From: Actinomycetota bacterium
Lineage (GTDB): Bacteria; Actinomycetota; Thermoleophilia; UBA2241
DNA length: 13,833 nucleotides
Direction of reading: 5' to 3'
Assembly: GCA_012719015.1 (NCBI GenBank)
Contig: JAAYBE010000053.1
Location: forward strand, 1-13,833
The notes under the pieces are model-generated. The model was not told the origin of the DNA, made no database searches, and saw only the letters and a program-made list of their open reading frames with translations. Both the position numbers and the translations under genes were made by a program. Every line of letters starts with the position of its first letter. Position 1 is the stretch's first letter. Of the stretch, positions 5,821 to 13,238 are shown piece by piece.

Positions 5821-7085
5821 GTGGCGTCCACCTCCAGACGGGCGGCGACGACGCCCGGCAGGTCGGCGGCGGCGACGTCCTCCTCCCCGCCGCCGGCGAG
5901 GTCCTTGAGCCGCACGACGCCGTCGCCGAGCTCGTCGAGGCCGACCAGCACGGCGTAGCGGGCGCCGCTGCGGCCGGCCTGCTTGAGCTGGCCCTTGGGG
6001 CTGCGCCCCGCCAGGTCGAGCTCGGCCGGCAGGCCGGCCCGGCGCAGCTCCTGCGCACAGGCGAAGGCGGCCGGGCGCGCCTCGTGGGCGAAGGCGGCCA
6101 CGAAGACGCCGGCCGTGCGCGGCGGCGCCAGCGGGCCGCGCATCGCCAGGGCGATGCGCTCGAGGCCGCTGCCCCAGCCGACGCCCGGCGTCGGCGGCCC
6201 GCCGATCTGCTCCACGAGGCCGTCGTAGCGGCCGCCGCCGCCCACGCCGCTCTGGGCGCCGAGACGGCTCGAGTCGAACTCGAACGTGGTGCGCGTGTAG
6301 TAGTCCAGCCCGCGCACCAGGCGGAAGTCGAGCGAGGGGTCGAGCCCGGCGTCCCGCAGCAGGCCGAGCACCTGGTGGAAGTGCTCGCGGCAGTCCGGGC
6401 AGAGGTGGTCGCCGATGCGCGGCGCCGCCTCGAGCACCGCGCGGCACGTCTCGACCTTGCAGTCGAAGGTCCGCAGCGGGTTGACGTCGACACGCTCGCG
6501 ACAGTCGCCGCAGAGCTCGTCCTCCCGGCCGCGCAGGTAGCCGCGCAGCTTCTCGACGTAGGCGGGCCGGCACTGCGGGTCGCCCATGCTGTTGACCTTC
6601 AGCGTGACGCCCTCGACGCCGAGCTCGGCGAAGATGCCCGCCAGCAGCAGGACGACCTCGGCGTCCACGGCCGGCTCGGCGGAGCCGATGGCTTCGGCGC
6701 CGATCTGGTAGTGCTCACGGTAACGTCCCGCCTGGGGCTTCTCGTAGCGGAACATCGGGCAGTAGTACCAGAGCTTCACCGGCTGCGGCAGCTTGTGCAT
6801 GCCGTGCTCCACGTAGGCGCGGCAGACCGGCGCGGTGCCCTCCGGCCGCAGGGTCAGCGAGCGCTCGCCGCGGTCGGTGAACGTGTACATCTCCTTGCGC
6901 ACGATGTCGGTGGCCTCCCCGACGCCGCGCTCGAACAGGCTCGTCTCCTCGAACTCCGGAGTGACGATACGGCGGTAGCCGTACAGGCCGAACACGCGCG
7001 CCGCGGCGGCGACCACCGCGTCGCGCTCCGCGGCGTCGTCGGGAAGGAGGTCGTAGGTACCCCTGGGCGCCCGGGGTCCGGTCAC
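5817..7085 (-). CDS. hisS: Histidyl-tRNA synthetase
   Basis: This class II synthetase attaches histidine to tRNA-His in the cytoplasm. It has 422 aa, a normal length. Motif 1 lies around PEFEETSLFERG (43-54), with TLRPEGTAPVCRAY (78-91), motif 2 FRYEKPQAGRYREHYQIG (112-129), the histidine motif RGLDYYTRTTFEF (258-270), the second histidine motif GVGGGGRYDGL (280-290) and motif 3 GVGWGSGLERI (301-311). The C-terminal anticodon-binding domain follows from about 325. The insertion domain carries six cysteines (192, 195, 209, 214, 229, 232), two of them pairs spaced CxxC, suggesting bound metal. The GTG start at 7085 overlaps the stop of the preceding gene as GTGA, with GGAG 8 nt upstream, indicating translational coupling. 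Confidence 0.96.
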   Translation of the reverse strand: MTGPRAPRGTYDLLPDDAAERDAVVAAAARVFGLYGYRRIVTPEFEETSLFERGVGEATDIVRKEMYTFTDRGERSLTLRPEGTAPVCRAYVEHGMHKLPQPVKLWYYCPMFRYEKPQAGRYREHYQIGAEAIGSAEPAVDAEVVLLLAGIFAELGVEGVTLKVNSMGDPQCRPAYVEKLRGYLRGREDELCGDCRERVDVNPLRTFDCKVETCRAVLEAAPRIGDHLCPDCREHFHQVLGLLRDAGLDPSLDFRLVRGLDYYTRTTFEFDSSRLGAQSGVGGGGRYDGLVEQIGGPPTPGVGWGSGLERIALAMRGPLAPPRTAGVFVAAFAHEARPAAFACAQELRRAGLPAELDLAGRSPKGQLKQAGRSGARYAVLVGLDELGDGVVRLKDLAGGGEEDVAAADLPGVVAARLEVDAT

Positions 7086-7744
7086 CAGCGGTGCTCCGGG
7101 TCGTAGCGGATCGGCGAGAGGAACGGGTTGAGCGCCAGCTCGCGGCCCAGCGACGTGTCGGGGCCGTGGCCGCAGTGGACCGCAGCATCGGCCGGGAAGC
7201 GGCGGATGAGCGTCGCCACCGAGCGGAGAAGGTCGTCCATGTCGCCGCCGGGCAGGTCGGTGCGGCCGATGCTGTTCTGGAACAGCAGGTCGCCGACGAA
7301 CAGCTCGGGGGCGCCGTCGTCGTGACCGACGACGTAGGTGTAGGCGCCCCGGGAGTGGCCGGGCGTGGGGATGGCCAGCACCGGGACCGCCAGATCGAGC
7401 GTCTGCTCGCCCTCGATCGTGATCGCGGTGTCGACGGGCTCGATGTCGAACCCGGCCATGGCGCCGAGGCCGCCGTCGGCCATCTGGCCGGCGTCGGCGG
7501 CGCCCACGTACACGGGGACGTCGAAGTGCCGCGCGATGGGGGCGACGCCGCCGAAGTGGTCGAAGTGCCCGTGCGTGACCAGGACCGCCGCCGGCGCGAA
7601 GCCGAACTCGGTGAACGCCTCGATGACGACGCCGGCCTCGTCGCCGGGGTCGATGACGAGTCCGTGCCGGCCCTGCACCACGATGAAGCAGTTGGCCTGC
7701 AGCGGCCCGAGAGGCAGGGCGAAGACTTCGATGGGTTCGGGCAT
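7082..7744 (-). CDS. MBL-fold metallo-hydrolase, glyoxalase II-like
   Basis: This 220-aa cytoplasmic hydrolase has the metallo-beta-lactamase fold and a full set of metal ligands: THGHFDH (His58, His60, Asp62, His63), His130 in TPGHSRG, Asp152 in GDLLFQNSIGRTDLPGGD, and His193 in CGHGPDTSLGREL. The LFQNSIGRTDLPGGD and GREL.NPFL segments are typical of the small glyoxalase II-like group (YcbL type), which hydrolyses thioesters. The substrate cannot be read from the sequence. ATG 7744 has GAGGA about 5 nt upstream. It is the first gene of a unit with hisS and aspS. A comparable hydrolase sits between rel and hisS in many clostridia. No Cys-rich or rhodanese domain is fused to it. Confidence 0.9.
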   Translation of the reverse strand: MPEPIEVFALPLGPLQANCFIVVQGRHGLVIDPGDEAGVVIEAFTEFGFAPAAVLVTHGHFDHFGGVAPIARHFDVPVYVGAADAGQMADGGLGAMAGFDIEPVDTAITIEGEQTLDLAVPVLAIPTPGHSRGAYTYVVGHDDGAPELFVGDLLFQNSIGRTDLPGGDMDDLLRSVATLIRRFPADAAVHCGHGPDTSLGRELALNPFLSPIRYDPEHRW

Positions 7745-7783
7745 GCGGTTCCTCGGGTGCCGTGGGTCGGTGTTCGGCCAGCT

Positions 7784-7813
7784 AGCGTATCAGACGGCGG
7801 GAAGAAGGGTCGA
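7784..7813 (-). promoter_or_regulatory. Possible promoter of the MBL-hisS-aspS unit
   Basis: On the minus strand TCGACC (7813-7808), then 18 nt, then TACGCT (7789-7784), the latter preceded by TGA, which fits the TGn extended -10 form. The predicted start near 7777 gives a leader of about 33 nt. The gap between rel and the hydrolase (92 nt) is the only real gap in this part. It also holds CGGCGGG/CCCGCCG arms 28 nt apart, too far for a convincing terminator. Confidence 0.4.
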
Positions 7814-7836
7814 CCGTGCCGGAGCGACGCCCGCCG

Positions 7837-10086
7837 TCACCCGGAGACGACCCGGTAGGCGTCGTAGACGGTCTCGATGCCGCGGATGTTGGCGAGGATG
7901 TTGTCGAGCTGGCGCACGTCGCCCACCTCGAGCGTGAAGCGGTCGCGCACCACGCCGTCGGGCAGGGTCTGCATGGACCCGCCGATGATGTTGACGCCCG
8001 AGTCCGACAGGGTGCGGGCGACGTCCTCCAGCAGGTGGCTGCGGTCGAGCGCCTCGATCATGATCTCGACCCGGAAGGCCATGCCGCCCAGCCCCTTCCA
8101 GCCGACCTGGATGAAGCGCTCCGGGTTCTTCATCAGGGCGAGCGCGTTCTTGCAGTCGTGGCGGTGGATGGTGATGCCCTTGCCGAGGGAGATGTAGCCG
8201 ACGATCTCGTCGCCCGGGATGGGCTTGCAGCACTTGGCCATCCTGACCATGATGTCGCTCATCCCCTCCACGGCGATGCCGAACTCGCCGGAGAGCGCCT
8301 GCGGCTCCTCGACCTCGCGCACCGGCCGCGACGGCAGCATCTCGGGCGGCGGCGTGGCCTCCTTCATGGTGCCGGCGCGCTGCATGACCTTGTGGACGAC
8401 GGTCCTGACGGGCAGGCGACCGGAGCCCAGCGCCAGGAAGAGGTCGTCGGGCTTGCTGTAGCCGACGTCCTTGCAGATCCGGCCGAACACCTTGGCGGTC
8501 AGGACCTTCTGCGCCGGCAGCCCCTCGCGGCGCAGGGCCTCCTGCAGCAGGTCGCGGCCGGACTGCACCGAGTCCTCGCGCTGCTCGCGGCGGAAGTGCT
8601 GGCGGATCTTCTGCCGCGCCCGCGGCGAGTGGACGATGTCGAGCCAGTCGCGCGACGGCCCGCGGCTCGACTTGCTGGTGACGATCTCGACGATGTCGCC
8701 GCTGTTGAGCCGGGTATGGAGCGGCACGATGCGGCCGTTGACCTTGGCGCCGACCGTGTGGTTGCCGACGTCGGTGTGCACGGCGAAGGCGAAGTCGATC
8801 GGCGTGCTGCCCATGGGCAGGCTCTTGACGTCGCCCTTGGGCGTGAACACGAAGACCTCGTCCTCGAAGAGGTCGATCCGCAGGGTGTCCATGAACTCGC
8901 GCGGGTCGCCCGTCTCGGACTGCCACTCCATCATCTGGTGCAGCCAGGACGGCTTGTCCTGGTCGCGGTCGCCGCGGGCCTTGTAGAGCCAGTGCGCGGC
9001 GACCCCGAACTCGGCCGTCTGGTGCATGTCGAAGGTGCGGATCTGGATCTCCAGCGGCTTGCCGCCGGGCCCGATCACGGTGGTGTGCAGCGACTGGTAC
9101 AGGTTGAACTTGGGCATCGCGATGTAGTCTTTGAAGCGGCCGGGGATGGGCTTCCAGATGGAGTGGATGATGCCCACCGCGCCGTAGCAGTCCTTGACGT
9201 TCTCGACCAGTACGCGCAGCCCGGTGAGGTCGAAGATCTCGTTGAACTCCTTGCCGCCGCGCACCATCTTCATGTAGATGGAGTAGAAGTGCTTGGCGCG
9301 GCCGGAGATCTCGGCCTCGATGCCGGCCTGTTCGAGCGCGGCGTGCAGGAAGCTCTCGGCCTGCTCGACGTAGTCCTCCCGGTCGGCGCGCCGCTGCGCG
9401 ACCCACTTCTGGATCTCCTGGTACTTGCGCGGGTGCAGCGAGGCGAAGGCGAGGTCCTCGAGCTGCCACTTGAGGTTGTGGATGCCGAGCCGGTGCGCCA
9501 GGGGCGCGTAGACCTCGAGCGTCTCCTTGGCCTTCTGGATCTGCTTCTGTTTGCTGAGATAGCAGAGCGTGTGCATGTTGTGCAGGCGGTCGCAGAGCTT
9601 GATCAGGATGACCCGGATGTCGGTGGCCATCGCGACGATCATCTTGCGGTAGTTCTCGGCCTGCTCCTCCTCCTGGGAGGTGAAGTGCATCTTGGTGAGC
9701 TTGGTGACGCCGTCGACCAGCATGGCGATGTCGTCGCCGAACTGCTCCCGGATCCACTCCAGGGGGGTGCCCGTGTCCTCCACCACGTCGTGCAGGAGCG
9801 CGGCGGCGATGGTGCCGGAGTCCAGCTTGAGCTCCGCCGCGTTGAGCGCCGTGCCGACGGGGTGGTGGATGTACGCCTCGCCGCTCTTGCGGCTCTGGCT
9901 GCCGTGCAGGAGGCAGGACGCCACGAAGGCGCGCGTGATGAGCTCGCGGTCCGGCTCGGCGTCGTAGCGCTCGACGGCCGCGAAGAGGTCGTCGAGCAGC
10001 GGCGCGTACTCGGGCGGGACCTGCGTCAGAGCCGCGCCGTCAGGCAGGTCGGCAGGAAGTCTGGTCTCTGATACCTGTTGTGCCAT
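7837..10086 (-). CDS. rel: Bifunctional (p)ppGpp synthetase/hydrolase Rel
   Basis: Rel makes and degrades the stringent-response alarmones in response to uncharged tRNA on stalled ribosomes. It has 749 aa, a normal length for long RelA/SpoT homologues. The hydrolase HD domain (about 50-200) contains HHP (74-76), HDVVEDT (99-105) and CDRLHN (165-170). The synthetase domain (about 255-370) contains IFDLTGLRVL and RFKDYIAMPK. The RxKD motif at 317-320 is the form found in bifunctional enzymes, whereas E. coli RelA has ExDD. A TGS domain follows (about 408-470), then a helical part, a Cys/His finger with CC at 619-620 and HRHDC at 641-645, and a C-terminal ACT domain (671-749). ATG 10086 is the only standard start before the HD domain. 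It lies 61 nt inside recJ and has no visible Shine-Dalgarno, so translation probably depends on recJ. Confidence 0.95.
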   Translation of the reverse strand: MAQQVSETRLPADLPDGAALTQVPPEYAPLLDDLFAAVERYDAEPDRELITRAFVASCLLHGSQSRKSGEAYIHHPVGTALNAAELKLDSGTIAAALLHDVVEDTGTPLEWIREQFGDDIAMLVDGVTKLTKMHFTSQEEEQAENYRKMIVAMATDIRVILIKLCDRLHNMHTLCYLSKQKQIQKAKETLEVYAPLAHRLGIHNLKWQLEDLAFASLHPRKYQEIQKWVAQRRADREDYVEQAESFLHAALEQAGIEAEISGRAKHFYSIYMKMVRGGKEFNEIFDLTGLRVLVENVKDCYGAVGIIHSIWKPIPGRFKDYIAMPKFNLYQSLHTTVIGPGGKPLEIQIRTFDMHQTAEFGVAAHWLYKARGDRDQDKPSWLHQMMEWQSETGDPREFMDTLRIDLFEDEVFVFTPKGDVKSLPMGSTPIDFAFAVHTDVGNHTVGAKVNGRIVPLHTRLNSGDIVEIVTSKSSRGPSRDWLDIVHSPRARQKIRQHFRREQREDSVQSGRDLLQEALRREGLPAQKVLTAKVFGRICKDVGYSKPDDLFLALGSGRLPVRTVVHKVMQRAGTMKEATPPPEMLPSRPVREVEEPQALSGEFGIAVEGMSDIMVRMAKCCKPIPGDEIVGYISLGKGITIHRHDCKNALALMKNPERFIQVGWKGLGGMAFRVEIMIEALDRSHLLEDVARTLSDSGVNIIGGSMQTLPDGVVRDRFTLEVGDVRQLDNILANIRGIETVYDAYRVVSG

Positions 10087-12596
10087 CGTCTGTGGGTGTC
10101 TGTGCGGGTGACGTCGACCTTGTTCTGCGGGCGTTCGAGATGATAGCCGCCATCGGCGCCCACGACGAGCAGCCCGGCCTCGCGCAGCGTGGACAGCGCC
10201 GCCGTCAGGGCAGCCAGCGAGGGCAGTGCGGCCCCTTCCCCAAGGAGTTCCTGCTCGAGCCGTTCGTCAAACCGGCCCGACCCGGCGCTGAGCACGCGCC
10301 ACGTGCGGCGCATGACCGCGTCGAGGTCGAGCCGGCTCTCGCGCAGGCGGCGGGCGACGTCGGCCTCGGGCGCACCCCACAGGGCGTGGACGTGCGCCTC
10401 GGGGGCGGCCGCCACGACGGCCGCCCATGACGCCGCGGTGTAGGGCGGGTCGAGCAGGGCCACGTGCGCGAACGAGCGCATCAGGGCCGGCTCGGCGAGC
10501 GCGACGTCCGCGGTGGTCATGACGACGTCGGCCGCCGCGGCGGCGGCGAGACGCGGCGCGCAGGCGGCCTGCACGTAGGCGCCCGTGCCGGCCAGGTCGG
10601 GGGCGAGCACGTCGCGGGTGAGGAGCGGCCGACGGTGCGCGACGTCGGCCACGAGCACGAGCATGCGCTCCCCGGCGCCCGCCAGCGCCGTCAGCTGTGA
10701 GACCGGCGGGCGGCCGCGCCGGTCGACGAGGCGGCCGGCGGCGCGCGCGGCGTGCAGGGCGGCGGCCGCCGCGGCGGCCGCGCCGGCGCCGTCCCCCTCC
10801 GCCCGGGCGTCGGGGTCGCCGAGCAGCGCCGCCCAGAGTGCCGACCCGGTCAGGCGCTCGCGACAACCGGGCTCACACGCCGTGACGCAGAGGTCGGCCT
10901 CCGGCTCCACCAGCCGGTGGAGGCTGCGGACCTGCACCTGCGCGCTCACCGAGCCGTGGTATTCGTCTTTGGTCAGCGTGAGCGCCACGTCGTGGCGCCC
11001 GGGCGCCTTGAGCTCGTCCAGCCGGTCGAAGTTGAAGTGGATCGCCCGGCACGAGTTGCCGGCGCAGCGGACGCGGTACTGGGCGTGGCGTTTGTCGCGG
11101 GTCAGGCGCGGCGCGACCACCTCGGCGCCGCGCAACAGTAGCGTCACCTGACGGTTGCCGAAGCCGTGCGGCGCGAGAAGCTCGAGCTCGTCGGCCAGGC
11201 CGAGAGTGAGCTCGTCGCCGCCCACGATGGCGTCGACCTCGCGCGTCCGCCGCAGGTCGTCGTCGCTAAGCGCCGCGGCGGCCTCGGCGACGAACGCCGC
11301 GCGCAGCGCGGGGATGGCGTCGCGGCGCAGCCGCAGCCCGCAGGCGGCGCGATGCCCCCCGAACGTGAGCAGGTGCGGCGAACAGCGCTCGACGGCGCCC
11401 AGCAGGTCGAACGCGGGGATGCTGCGGCCGGAGCCCTTGGCCTCCGTCTCGCCCTCGCTGAGCAGGATCGCCGGGCGGTGGAAGCGCTCGACGATCCGCG
11501 CCGCGACGATGCCGACCACGCCCTCGTGCCAGTCGGGCGACGAGAGCACCAGCGCGGGCGGGAGCGGGTCGGGCACCATGGCCAGCGCCGCCTTCATCAT
11601 GCCGGCCTCGATCGCCTGCCGCTCGAGGTTGAGCTCGTTGAGCCTGAGCGCGAGCGGCAGTGCCGCAGCGCGGTCGGCCGCGCCGAGCAGCTCGAGCGCC
11701 AGGGACGCGTCCTCGAGCCGGCCGGCGGCGTTGAGGCGTGGGCCGAGACGGAAGCCGACCGTGCCCGCGTCCGCGGCGCCGGCCCGGCCGCCGGCGACCT
11801 CGAGCAGCGCCGCCAGCCCGGGACGCGGCGTGCTGCGCAGCCGCCCCAGCCCGATGGCGGTGAGCACGCGGTTCTCCTCGATGAGCGGGACCACGTCGGC
11901 GATGGTGCCGACCGCCACCAGGTCGGTGTAGGGACGGAGCGCGAGCGGCAGGTCGACGAGGGGGTCGCCCTGGTCCTCCAGCAGCGCGTGCGCGAGCTTG
12001 AACGCCACCCCGACGCCGGCGAGGTGCCGACAGGGGTACGAGCCGATCCGTGGCGAGACCACGGTGCACGCCGGCGGCTCGCCCTCCAGCTCGTGGTGGT
12101 CGGTGACGATGACGTCCATCCCCAGCGCCTGGGCCTGGGCGACCTCGTCGCGGGAGTTGATGCCGCAATCCACGGTGATCAGCAGCCTGACCCCCGCCGC
12201 CGCCAGCTCCTCCACCGCCGTCGCCGAGACGCCGTACCCCTCGCTGAAGCGGTTCGGCAGGCGCCAGCGCACGTCGGCGCCCAGCTCGGTCAACAGGCTG
12301 ACCAGGAGGAAGGTGGCGGTGATGCCGTCGGCGTCGTAGTCGCCGTGCACGGCGATGCGCTCGCCGCGCCGCAGCGCCTGGTCGATGCGCCGTCGCGCCG
12401 CCGCCATGCCCGTCATGAGGTACGGGTCGTGGACCCTGAAGTCCGGATGCAGGAAGGCGCGCGCCGCGGCGGGGTCGGAGTACCCGCGGCGCACGAGCAC
12501 CTGGGCGAGCACCTCGCTGCAGCCGAGCTCCCCCGCCAGCCGCCGGACGGCGGCGAACGGGGCGGGCGCGGCGCGCCAGGTCTCCGGGGCGGTCAC
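10026..12596 (-). CDS. recJ: Single-stranded-DNA exonuclease RecJ with C-terminal extension
   Basis: RecJ is a 5'-3' exonuclease acting on single-stranded DNA in recombination and repair. The DHH core is complete: HGDYDADG (84-91), FSEGYGVS (117-124), TVDCGI (141-146), VTDHHE (164-169), GPRLNAAGR (285-293) and the DHHA1 part GVVGIVAAR (359-367) with GSGRSI and FGGHRAACG (412-420). An OB-like domain follows to about 565. Residues 570-856 form an extension of the kind seen in Firmicutes RecJ. It has an Ala-rich stretch (604-620) and LLDPPYT (714-720), which looks like a helicase DExx-type remnant without a Walker A. Cys570, Cys574 and Cys578 form a Cx3Cx3C cluster. GTG 12596 is the only usable start; it lies about 12 nt from the predicted transcription start, inside a palindrome. 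The last 61 nt overlap rel. Confidence 0.95.
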   Translation of the reverse strand: MTAPETWRAAPAPFAAVRRLAGELGCSEVLAQVLVRRGYSDPAAARAFLHPDFRVHDPYLMTGMAAARRRIDQALRRGERIAVHGDYDADGITATFLLVSLLTELGADVRWRLPNRFSEGYGVSATAVEELAAAGVRLLITVDCGINSRDEVAQAQALGMDVIVTDHHELEGEPPACTVVSPRIGSYPCRHLAGVGVAFKLAHALLEDQGDPLVDLPLALRPYTDLVAVGTIADVVPLIEENRVLTAIGLGRLRSTPRPGLAALLEVAGGRAGAADAGTVGFRLGPRLNAAGRLEDASLALELLGAADRAAALPLALRLNELNLERQAIEAGMMKAALAMVPDPLPPALVLSSPDWHEGVVGIVAARIVERFHRPAILLSEGETEAKGSGRSIPAFDLLGAVERCSPHLLTFGGHRAACGLRLRRDAIPALRAAFVAEAAAALSDDDLRRTREVDAIVGGDELTLGLADELELLAPHGFGNRQVTLLLRGAEVVAPRLTRDKRHAQYRVRCAGNSCRAIHFNFDRLDELKAPGRHDVALTLTKDEYHGSVSAQVQVRSLHRLVEPEADLCVTACEPGCRERLTGSALWAALLGDPDARAEGDGAGAAAAAAAALHAARAAGRLVDRRGRPPVSQLTALAGAGERMLVLVADVAHRRPLLTRDVLAPDLAGTGAYVQAACAPRLAAAAAADVVMTTADVALAEPALMRSFAHVALLDPPYTAASWAAVVAAAPEAHVHALWGAPEADVARRLRESRLDLDAVMRRTWRVLSAGSGRFDERLEQELLGEGAALPSLAALTAALSTLREAGLLVVGADGGYHLERPQNKVDVTRTDTHRRWHNRYQRPDFLPTCLTARL

Positions 12597-12614
12597 GGAC
12601 GCATCACGTCCGTG
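12594..12614. repeat. Perfect inverted repeat covering the recJ start codon
   Basis: CACGGACG (12594-12601) and CGTCCGTG (12607-12614) are exact reverse complements separated by 5 nt. On the recJ mRNA the last three bases of the second arm are the GTG start codon. It lies immediately downstream of a -10 box. It could be an operator at the transcription start or a hairpin hiding the start codon. Confidence 0.6.
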
Positions 12615-12620
12615 AGTGTA
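12615..12620 (-). promoter_or_regulatory. -10 box of recJ
   Basis: TACACT on the minus strand, preceded by GG, fits the TAnnnT form common in GC-rich actinobacteria and resembles the box before the LapA-domain gene (GGTATACTC versus GGTACACTC). I see no good -35. The expected start near 12608 leaves a leader of only about 12 nt, so recJ mRNA would be nearly leaderless, consistent with the missing Shine-Dalgarno. Confidence 0.5.
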
Positions 12621-12687
12621 CCGTCGGGCGGCGACGGATGCCCGCCGCGGACCCGGCCCGGCGGTCTCCCCGGCCGGAGCCGGTCCC

Positions 12688-12710
12688 CGCCCGGCGTGAC
12701 GGGCCGGGCG
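12688..12710 (-). terminator. GC-rich hairpin directly after the LapA-domain gene
   Basis: CGCCCGG (12688-12694) and CCGGGCG (12704-12710) pair perfectly over 7 bp with a 9-nt loop, starting at the base after the stop codon. No T run follows, so termination would be weak or need a factor. The rest of the gap to recJ is GC-rich without other clear signals apart from the recJ -10 box. Confidence 0.35.
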
Positions 12711-13181
12711 TCAGGAGCCGCGGTCCCCGTCGTCGGCCACGCGGGTGGCGGCCGTCGCCTCCGTGGCCGTGGCCTCCGCATCCGGGGCCGCCGTCGGCTC
12801 CTCTCCGGAGACGGCTGTGGCGGCTTCCTGCACGACGGCCGTGGCCGCCTCGTCCGGCGTCGGGGACGGGGCGACCGCCGGCGCCGCCTCGAGCGCGGGC
12901 CGGGCCGCACGGGCCTCGGCCGCGCGCAGACGCTCATACGTGCGCTGCAGCTCGGCCTCGAGCTTGCGGCGGGCGCCGGCGGCCGACGAGAGCGCGAGCC
13001 ACACCGCCGCGAGACCGGCCACGAACAGGAGGCCGCTGAGCACCGCCGCGACCCGCAGGAGCGAGACGGCGCCGATGGTCCCGGCCACGTAGTCGATCTC
13101 GAACGTCGTCCCGTGGTTGAGGGCGCCGACCAGGAGGACGAGCAGGGCGACGACGGCGAGCAGGATGAGGGCGTTGCGCAC
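12711..13181 (-). CDS. LapA-domain small membrane protein
   Basis: This 156-aa protein has two membrane helices (about 4-21 and 41-65) joined by a short segment, HGTTFEIDYVAGTIG, typical of the LapA domain. A charged coiled-coil-like stretch follows (70-95, ARRKLEAELQRTYERLRAAE). The remaining roughly 60 residues are an Ala/Thr/Glu/Pro-rich tail of low complexity with EAATAV twice (111-116 and 119-124). LapA proteins are linked to envelope assembly in Gram-negatives; in Gram-positives the role is not established. Bacillus has a homologue (YrvD) in the same position before recJ, which supports the call. The GTG start at 13181 has GGAGG 5 nt upstream. It appears to have its own promoter (-10 at 13215-13220). 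Confidence 0.8.
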   Translation of the reverse strand: MRNALILLAVVALLVLLVGALNHGTTFEIDYVAGTIGAVSLLRVAAVLSGLLFVAGLAAVWLALSSAAGARRKLEAELQRTYERLRAAEARAARPALEAAPAVAPSPTPDEAATAVVQEAATAVSGEEPTAAPDAEATATEATAATRVADDGDRGS

Positions 13182-13214
13182 GGGAGCCTCCGGGGGTGTC
13201 TGTGTGCGACCGCG

Positions 13215-13223
13215 AGTATACCA
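13215..13223 (-). promoter_or_regulatory. Extended -10 promoter of the LapA-domain gene
   Basis: The minus strand reads TGG TATACT, an extended -10 element (TGn plus a hexamer differing from TATAAT at one base). There is no clear -35 at 17 nt (CCTGAG), which is tolerated with an extended -10. The leader to GTG 13181 is about 27 nt. Confidence 0.55.
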
Positions 13224-13224
13224 A

Positions 13225-13237
13225 CCCGGCCGCCGGG
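13225..13237 (-). terminator. Short hairpin after the parvulin gene
   Basis: CCCGG-CCG-CCGGG forms a 5-bp stem with a 3-nt loop immediately after the stop codon of the upstream gene, extendable by a G-T and an A-T pair. On the minus strand it is followed by TTGGTAT, which belongs to the next promoter. It is a weak terminator at best. Confidence 0.3.
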
Positions 13238-13238
13238 C

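Noticed and set aside
3944..6493. An 849-codon minus-strand frame across aspS and hisS
   Set aside because: Arg/Ala/Pro-rich and out of frame with both synthetases, whose motifs are complete in their own frames.
7816..10071. A 751-codon open frame on the plus strand exactly opposite rel
   Set aside because: Its translation is rich in Val, Leu, Asp, Glu and His without any recognisable domain, and it mirrors the fully convincing rel gene. Long antisense frames are expected at this GC content.
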